A stretch of 64,000 bases of DNA. It comes from Cryptomeria japonica. Lineage: Eukaryota; Streptophyta; Pinopsida; Cupressales; Cupressaceae. The translations under genes and the position numbers were made by a program. The stretch is taken from assembly GCF_030272615.1 (NCBI RefSeq), contig NC_081406.1, positions 172,866,861 to 172,930,860 on the forward strand, given 5' to 3'. The notes under the pieces were generated by a model, which worked only from the letters and a program-made list of their open reading frames with translations, was not told where the DNA came from and made no database searches. This document shows positions 57,719 through 64,000 of this stretch, piece by piece. The stretch's first letter is position 1, and every line of letters begins with the position of its first letter.

Positions 57719-58900
57719 TGACAGCTTGGTTTGTACTCCTTTACTCGAGCGGCAAATTCATCTTCATTTGGACTTATTTGTAGATTGAGCGGCCTTTTGG
57801 ACTTCGTTTGTACTTCATAGTTGAGGCGGCCTTTTGTTACTCATTTGGACTTTATGTCCTTGGCGATATTTAAGCTTCATTTGTACTTGATGAGTTGGGT
57901 GGCTTTTTAAGCTTCGTTTGCACCTCATGAATTGGGCGGCTTTTCAAGCTTTGTTTGCAGCTCATTAATTGGGCGGCTTTTTTTATTTCGTTCGCACCTC
58001 ATGAATTGGGCGGCTTTTTAAGCTTCGTTTGGACTTGCGGCAATTTCACCTTCATTTGGACTTAGCACATTGAGCGGCCTTTCAAGCTTCATTTGGACTT
58101 TAGTACATTGAGCGGCCTTTTCTCCTTCATTTGGACTTGAAACCTTGACCGGTATTTACCCTTTCATTTGTACTTCAGGATCTTGATCGGCATTTGCACC
58201 TTCAATTGCACTTATTATTTTGCTTTCATTTATCAAACAGATCAGGTTATTGAATTTTGTTTGCACGGGGCAAAAAATTTGTACAACATATGACCTATAT
58301 TCTCTAGCATCAATTCTTTCACCGGGAATCGGTGATTTTATCTTCATTTGTATTAGCTTATCCCTTTGATCAAATGTTGATGACAGATCGGTGTTTTGTT
58401 CTTCAATTGTACACTGTCAATCATGGGCAGGATTTTCACTTCCATTTGTACCAATATATGCTTCCAGCAAGTCGGCATCTTATCCTTCATTTGCACTAGC
58501 TAGGCGGGGTTTTGTCTTTCATTTGCATCATTTTCCTCTTTCCAATTCCAAACTTGAAGAGGAGGCTTTTAATAGGATCATTTGCACAAAGTCATCTTCT
58601 AAAAAAACATTACTTATCCTTGTATGAACAAAAATCTTCATTTCTGAATAGGTGAGTAGGGCTTCATTTGTAGCAGATGATTGATCAATCAAATTTTGCT
58701 TGCCTTTCCTTAACAAAACAAATCGGTCTTTGTAGCCTTGTTTGTACAAAACAAAATTTTACAAACACATTGCTTATCTCCGCTCACATCAATTCTTTCA
58801 TTTCCAATCGGTATTTTTTGCACTAATTTGTATGAGCAGGTTTGATCTTTGGGTGACTTTGCAGCAACTTATTAAAATCGGTCTTAAGGGCATCATTGAT
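57719..58900. repeat. Decaying GCGGC / CTTCATTTG array
   Basis: About 20 loosely spaced copies of a 36-50-bp unit of the form GAGCGGCCTTTT..(C/A)CTTCATTTGGACTT. It is clear at 57740-58150 and progressively degenerate to about 58880 (GATCGGTGTTTTGTTCTTC). It starts exactly where the copia body stops. No coding sequence. Composition and placement recall the upstream array of the 2.95-kb solo LTR, so an LTR origin is possible. Confidence 0.7.
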
Positions 58901-60060
58901 GTAATCTGAAATGTGCATCCTATTGTTTCTATTCACTTCTGCAATGTTGTAATCATTCTCTGCCCTTGGAATTTGCCTCAAGCCATGTTCTGAATTGGGT
59001 TTTATCTTCACTACGTTAGGCCTGATTACTTGCTTTCCTAGATCTGAAACCCATACTTAAAGTTTGATTTACATGTCTTTTCAATTAATTTTCACTTCCT
59101 GGGTCTGGTTATAATCTCCTGTAGGTCTGATCTTACATCTTCCAGGTCTGATTTGATTTCTTGTAGGCCTGAGTTTAGCATTGCAGGTCTGATTTTGTAT
59201 CTTGTTTCTGACTTTCTTTTGAAATGCCCTGCACTATGATCCATTCCTTGAGCTTCAATCTGAACAGAGAATTTTGTGAATCATAAATCATAAGAAAAAA
59301 ACTACCCCAATACTTCATCAAACAAGCCTTGAATGCCTCCTCCAATCTGGAAATGAGTATCTGATCAAATAAATAAGATTGGTCTAAAGTCAGGACATTG
59401 TAATTCTGCCTTTTTTATAATCTGCTTCTGAATTTTAAGGGAATCTCCCGATGTTTTGTTTATGTGACACATCTTTTATTTCTAAGGCCAGCTTCTTTAT
59501 TTCCTCAGTGCCACCTTGCCTCATGGTTCAACCTGGATTAAAGGGGCTTATGCATGTGCTGGGGATGGTGAGATAGATGCTCTGCCTTCCATTTTCTCTT
59601 TTTTTAAAAATGCCTTAAAATTATTTTTGTCACATCCCCGATTTTGCTCTGCCAAAAATTAGAAATCAAGAAATAAAGTATCTGACATATTGAAACTCTT
59701 ATGGCATTTATTAAGAGAAAAGGGGGAGGCCTGATTGCCAATTGTTTGAAAAACAATGTACGGTGGATGATTGACCAGTAACCCCAATAAAGGAGTATGG
59801 TGCCAAGAAAGGTTAGGGGGGGCAAACTCATGTTGAAGTATGGGCAAATCTTATTTTATATTAACAAAGAATGGGCAAAGCTGAGCGAGACGCATTTGTG
59901 CCATTATTATGGTATGGAGGTCATTTATCTGCATGAAAATAATCGACTAGTGAAAAAGACTCGGAGACTTTCTGGCAAAAAAAGGGAGGCAACACAGAGG
60001 TAAAATCACATACTCCTCAACCCGTGTGAGCATCCAACCTATTTCTACCGGAAATTAGAG
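58900..60060. other. No recognisable gene
   Basis: This holds loosely repeated GGTCTGATTT.. phrases (59100-59200) and an LTR-terminus-like TGTCACATCCCC at 59629. Short open frames on both strands show no family features. Confidence 0.4.
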
Positions 60061-60069
60061 CTTTCAGTG

Positions 60070-60380
60070 GGCTACGTAGGTCTATAAAAGCATTAAGAAA
60101 AAGTAATTTTATTGAATGTTGGTTTGGTCGATATGTATGCAAAATTTGGAAGCACATGAACTGTTGGACAAAATACTTGAGAGAAATCTGGTCTCATGGA
60201 AATCGAATGCAATAATCATAGGATATGCACAAGTCTTATTTGGTATAGGATTTATAAAGTTTCAACTAAATGCAATTGGCCATGTAAGCCGGATTCCATA
60301 GCCATTTCTAGCATCCTCCCTACCTGTGATGAAATAGGAGCTAGCTCCACGAGACCTCTTGTAAAGTATAGGCAGATGCT
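60070..60380 (+). pseudogene. PPR-repeat protein fragment (PLS-type), broken
   Basis: The translation in shifting frames gives VGLVDMYAKFGS (from about 60120), ELLDKILERNLVSW, SNAIIIGYAQ and then KPDSIAISSILPTCDEIGAS (about 60288-60345). These are hallmarks of plant pentatricopeptide repeats (ALVDMYAKCG..., RNVVSWNAMI.GYAQ, VKPD..T..S.LPAC). PPR proteins bind organellar RNA in mitochondria or plastids. Only about two or three repeats remain, with at least two frameshifts, no start and no C-terminal E/DYW domain, so this is a gene fragment. Confidence 0.75.
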
Positions 60381-60420
60381 TTGTAGGGAGAAAGGTATGG
60401 TCACTCATCAAAATCTAAGG

Positions 60421-60465
60421 TAGAGGGATTTTGTTGACACGAGGGATTTTGTTGACACAAGAGAG
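60421..60465 (+). repeat. Short tandem duplication
   Basis: GAGGGATTTTGTTGACAC occurs twice in direct succession, at about 60423 and 60443. Confidence 0.75.
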
Positions 60466-60469
60466 TAGA

Positions 60470-61900
60470 TTTTGAACAGCACTTACCAGGACGGGGGAAG
60501 AGGGAATGTTGGAAACATGAAATGGCATTAGAGGAAGAAACATGGCGATAGAGATACAAGAAGGAAGGGCTGTAGATTGCAGATTTCGACACTTGAATTG
60601 GGAATAACTTCAATTTCATCCCAAAACCTAAGTATAAACATTTCTCAAGACTATTGGGTTTAGGATATCTATTTCTCTTGCTGTCATGTAAGGATTTTTA
60701 GGGAAGAATATGCTATGGAAAATGAATGACAGCTAAAGTAACTTTTTTGGAAGTGATGTTTTGGAAGTTATACTTAAGTTCTTATGCAAGATGCTGGTTG
60801 TTGAATAATAAAACTATTTTCTACGGTTTTCTTCTAATTGTAAATAATGTTGAAGGATAGGGTGCTTGTGATTCTTTTCTTTATGAGTATCGTTTATTAA
60901 TGTTATTTGTTTTGGCCAAGAAAACCCAGCTTGAATGTAATGTTATTGGACTTATTAATTGGGACCTGGCGAAGAGTACTATGTGATTGTGCGTCACTTA
61001 GCAATTATAAAATCGGATCAGTTGTACATAGGAGCTTACAACCTACGAAATAATGAGTACAAACTAATATTTCTTGATTTTATTTAGAATTAAAACCAAC
61101 TAGGAAATATGATATTAATTGTTTTATACCTTAAAAACTTATAGATTTTAAAGATGATAATGCAATTCAGGATCTCAGCCTTGCTAAATATGCAACCACA
61201 ACCATTCTAATGCATGCTATAACTTTAATAAATTTTTGCTGATAACCATATTTCATAATATGCGATACTAATTATATTGGGTTATATTAAACTCAAAATA
61301 TTATAGCCAATAGCGCCTTAAGATGTTTGTGTAAAATAAAATATGTTATTACTCAATGGCTTAGAAGTGTCTTATACCTTAACCTCTATCTTTAAGTTAG
61401 ATTCTTATGTGGTGAAGAGATCCTAGTGCGTTTGGTTTTGGCTGAAATGTTATTTAGGATTATGATACCCTTATAAATATTATCAATCCCAAATTCTATT
61501 ATTCGTCTTTCCTAGGATCCATTTCAATGTGTCCTTTAATTTAGGAAAACTACGACACATGTGAATTAAATATAGTATTGATTATTAATATCTTTACAAC
61601 TATTGTTCATTAAACTTTATATACTAGAACCTAACCATGAGTTATGGTAATTATTGATCTACTCTATCAGTAATTAAAATAATAAGTGTAGAGTATTGAT
61701 TATTATGATGGGTATATCTTTATATGAAGACAACAAATATAGCGCCTTCACGTATCTTGAGCATGGAGTTGACAATAATTACACTTAAAAGGAATTTCAC
61801 GATGTAGTGTCCCAAAATTGCGACCTTAGCAATTGTTTACTGCATTAGGGTCCTCATGCATGCGAGTTCGAATCCTCTAGCCTCTGATCAGAGACCGAAG
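60470..61900. other. No recognisable gene
   Basis: AT-rich sequence without coding potential, inverted ends or block homology that I could detect. AGTGTCCCAAAATTGCGACC at 61806 and GAGTTCGAATCCTC at 61864 are isolated words without supporting structure. Confidence 0.5.
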
Positions 61901-63062
61901 ATTGCTTAGCCTGTAGAAACAACTTCTTCCTTGGCCTCTACATCATCCTGTGCCCACTCTGCCCTGGAGAAAGGGGTAGGACAGGGGCATGGCACCCCTG
62001 TCCCTGCCCTATTTTGGGGCAGGACCCTTCCTAGGGTTGCTTTGTTGGTTGTGCATCGGGCGAGAAACTCCCCCGATGTTGGTCCGTGATGAAAATCAGA
62101 TCCACTAACATGTATTAAAGAGGGTATTCGTCCTCTCATTTGCATAAGTTGGATATGTCGAAGTTGGATAAGTTCAAGTTGCAAAAGCGATTGAGCATTC
62201 AAGAGCATTCAATCATTCAAGCATTCTTTTCCAGAATTGAGCATTGTCAAGTCTCCCTTCAAGGCTAGGTGTTGCATTCAAGTCGAGGATTCAACCATTG
62301 AAGAGGAGATTGATTTCAACATTCAATTCCACACAAGCACTTCTATCAACATTGGTACTACAAATTCCCTTGAGGTGATTTACAATTCAATCTTTTATTT
62401 ACATCTACTTGCAAGTACTTTCTTTTATTACTTGGTTAATTCCAAAATTGGGGTTTGACCTAAAGTCAAACCCCCAATCCCAACCCATTTTCCTCTCTTT
62501 TTTGTGTGTAGGTTGCAGGTGCGCAATTGTACTTTCAGATTGAGGCTTCATTTGCAGAGGCGGAAAAACCCTTTTCGTTTCGCGGATTAGGCAAACCCCC
62601 AATCCCAACCCATTTTCCTCTCTTTTTTGTGTGTAGGTTGCAGGTGCACAACTGTACTTAAAGATTGAGGCTTCATTTGCAGAGGCGGAAAAACCCTTTT
62701 CGTTTCGCGGATTTTTCGGAGGACCGTGTACTGTCCCTTCACGGTTCAGGCAACTTTTCCTCAAATTCGCAAGGCGACTTCGTCTCGACATATTACTGCC
62801 AGATCCAGGTGCACAACTTCATCCAATATTCCGATCTCAAGTTATAATCAATTCTGTCACTTTTGCACTACATAATCCAATCAATTTCCTTTTCATTTCA
62901 AACAAGGAAGAGGGGATCAACTTAACATTTCCAATTCATTCAGAATTCAATCTACCATCTTCATGTGGAGAGATTGAATCTAGTGAATTATCCTCTCCTC
63001 TTACTAATGTAACATGGTGAAAGGTGTTTGAAGGGTAATCAATAGCGAAGCTCTCATTTCTC
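61900..63062 (+). other. LTR-like region (R/U5-type), unassigned
   Basis: It contains a GC-rich GGGGCAGGACC / GGCACCCCTGTCCC palindromic stretch (61953-62035), a TATTAAAGAG TATA-like word near 62115, CATTCAAG-rich sequence, a 125-bp tandem duplication and TTTTTTGTGTGTAGGTTGCAG pyrimidine-AG words. This resembles the downstream half of long gypsy LTRs, but no boundaries or target duplication can be set. Confidence 0.4.
62467..62715 (+). repeat. 125-bp tandem duplication
   Basis: CAAACCCCCAATCCCAACCC to TTTCGTTTCGCGGATT occurs twice with a 125-bp period (starts 62467 and 62592) and only a few differences (GTGCGCAATTG / GTGCACAACTG). Confidence 0.92.
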
Positions 63063-64000
63063 TATTGTGCGTTGCACACACTCCCTGTCGTCGACAGGGT
63101 CCCCCTCGTTTCTTTTCTAGTCTTCGTCTCGCTTAGTGTAGGATTATGAATGTTTATCTGCCATTTTGAGATCCAGCAGGTAGTAGTGAAGTAGTGATCC
63201 TATAGGAAAGTAAGCCCGCCCATTTACTCCAGTCCTGAGGAGTTCGTAGGGGGATCAACAATGATCCCCTCCGGGATAGGAGGATTGAATCATCAACTAT
63301 GCAACCATTAAGTTTTGGGGCGTCCGTAAGTATTAAGTTGCAAGGCTAGAGGGTCAATTTGCAGAGAGTCGCGCAATCTGGAATATTCAAGATTTCCTGC
63401 AAGGGAGACTAGTTTTAGCATAAGCTTGAAAGTCAGCTAAGTAGGCAAGAATGTCAGTTATCCACGGGTTTGCAAAATGGCCTTTCAGGCCGAATTTGAC
63501 TTTAAATGTTAGGCTTTCCAAAATCGCCTTTTAGCCCGAAAAATGCCAATATTTCAAAAGGGCATTGAGCTAAAACTTTGCGAAAAGTCATTTTGGCCCG
63601 AAAATGGGCAAACATGAAAAATCGCGTGGTGCAGTTGGAAGGCGTTAAGCTTAAGACTTTTCATAACGTCCTTTTTGCCCGAATTTTGAAAACCACGTAA
63701 AAAGGGCGTTTAATTTTAACGTTTGCCAAAAATGATTCTAGTCCAAAAATAGCAAGTTAGTGAAGGCATTTTAAAAATAAAACTTTTCAAAAGGCCTCTT
63801 CAAGCCGAACTTCAAGCACCAAAGGAAACGTTAAAATTTTAAAACTTTTCAAAATGCTCATCTTGGTTGAAAGTCGCAAATATATGAATAAAGCGTTAAG
63901 CTTTAAAATGAAAAACGTTTGCAAAAAGTCTTTTCACCCCGAAATTGGGCAAAAAGGGTGAAAATTATGTAAGTCATGAGGCAAGGTGTCACTTAAAACA
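63063..64000 (+). mobile_element. Partial LTR related to the 2.95-kb solo LTR
   Basis: TATTGTGCGTTGCACACACTCCC matches the start of the 1524 solo LTR (TGTTGTGCGAATCGCACACCC). A palindromic CCCTGTCGTCGACAGGGTCC corresponds to its CCCGTCTTGGACAGGGACC. From about 63470 a similar quasi-periodic array follows, here with GGCCCGAAAA / GGCCGAA words instead of GGTCCGAAA. It is cut off by the window edge, so whether it is solo or part of a full element is unknown. Confidence 0.65.

Noticed and set aside
61850-61885. tRNA T-arm-like GAGTTCGAATCCTC
   Set aside because: No acceptor stem, D arm or box A could be paired with it; unlike the TRIM copies it stands alone.
57719-62859. TGACAG...CTGTCA with CTTTA / CTTTT as a possible 5.1-kb LTR cutting copia element 3
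   Set aside because: The right flank does not resume copia RNase H codons, and the span would include a PPR fragment; the match of short ends is probably chance.
1-64000. CRISPR arrays, operons or bacterial-type genes
   Set aside because: No regular direct-repeat/spacer structure and no bacterial gene organisation; the content is plant transposable elements.

Overview
The window looks like intergenic DNA from a large, repeat-dense seed-plant genome, most likely a gymnosperm/conifer (inference). It is AT-rich, and I found no intact host gene or rRNA/tRNA gene. It holds degenerate Ty1/copia retrotransposons with initiator-Met-tRNA-type primer sites, long solo LTRs, and old low-copy-looking sequence repeated in blocks. 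Nothing here can be tied to a species.

Layout. 1-8.2 kb: a complete minus-strand copia element (38-8061; 480-bp LTRs, 5-bp target duplication CAGAG), split in its RT domain by a 2.95-kb solo LTR (1524-4477, target duplication GGTAG). 8.2-47.4 kb plus 50.3-51.9 kb: a degenerate array of large homologous blocks, here called S, E, A, U, C and a pyrimidine-rich tract Y, repeated two to eight times in similar order. Because the blocks are paralogous, one copy often serves as the empty site for an insertion in another. This resolves many insertions: a second, deleted copia element (about 9815-14004) with a hAT-like non-autonomous element in its integrase region (11449-12060); a 334-bp TRIM whose two 135-bp LTRs carry a tRNA-like fold (14223-14556); and solo LTRs at 20809-21848, 27116-29832 (with another nested at 28026-29464), 34749-35033, 37817-38204 and 38493-40476.

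47.4-50.3 kb: an unrecognised minus-strand coding relic, split by a 1222-bp solo LTR (48626-49847). Removing the LTR and one target copy restores the frame. 52.9-57.7 kb: a plus-strand copia element with a 730-bp 5' LTR, an adjacent primer site, and gag-pol riddled with stops; its 3' end is lost. 57.7-59 kb: a decayed GCGGC / CTTCATTTG repeat array. About 60.07-60.38 kb: a PPR pseudogene fragment. 61.9-64 kb: LTR-like sequence with a 125-bp tandem duplication, then the left end of an element related to the 2.95-kb solo LTR, cut by the window edge.

The observation I consider most worth following is the miniature LTR element whose LTRs contain a tRNA-like, pol III box A/box B sequence. Next are the unexplained block array and the inverted GGTCCGAAA / TTTCGGACC array in the giant LTR.
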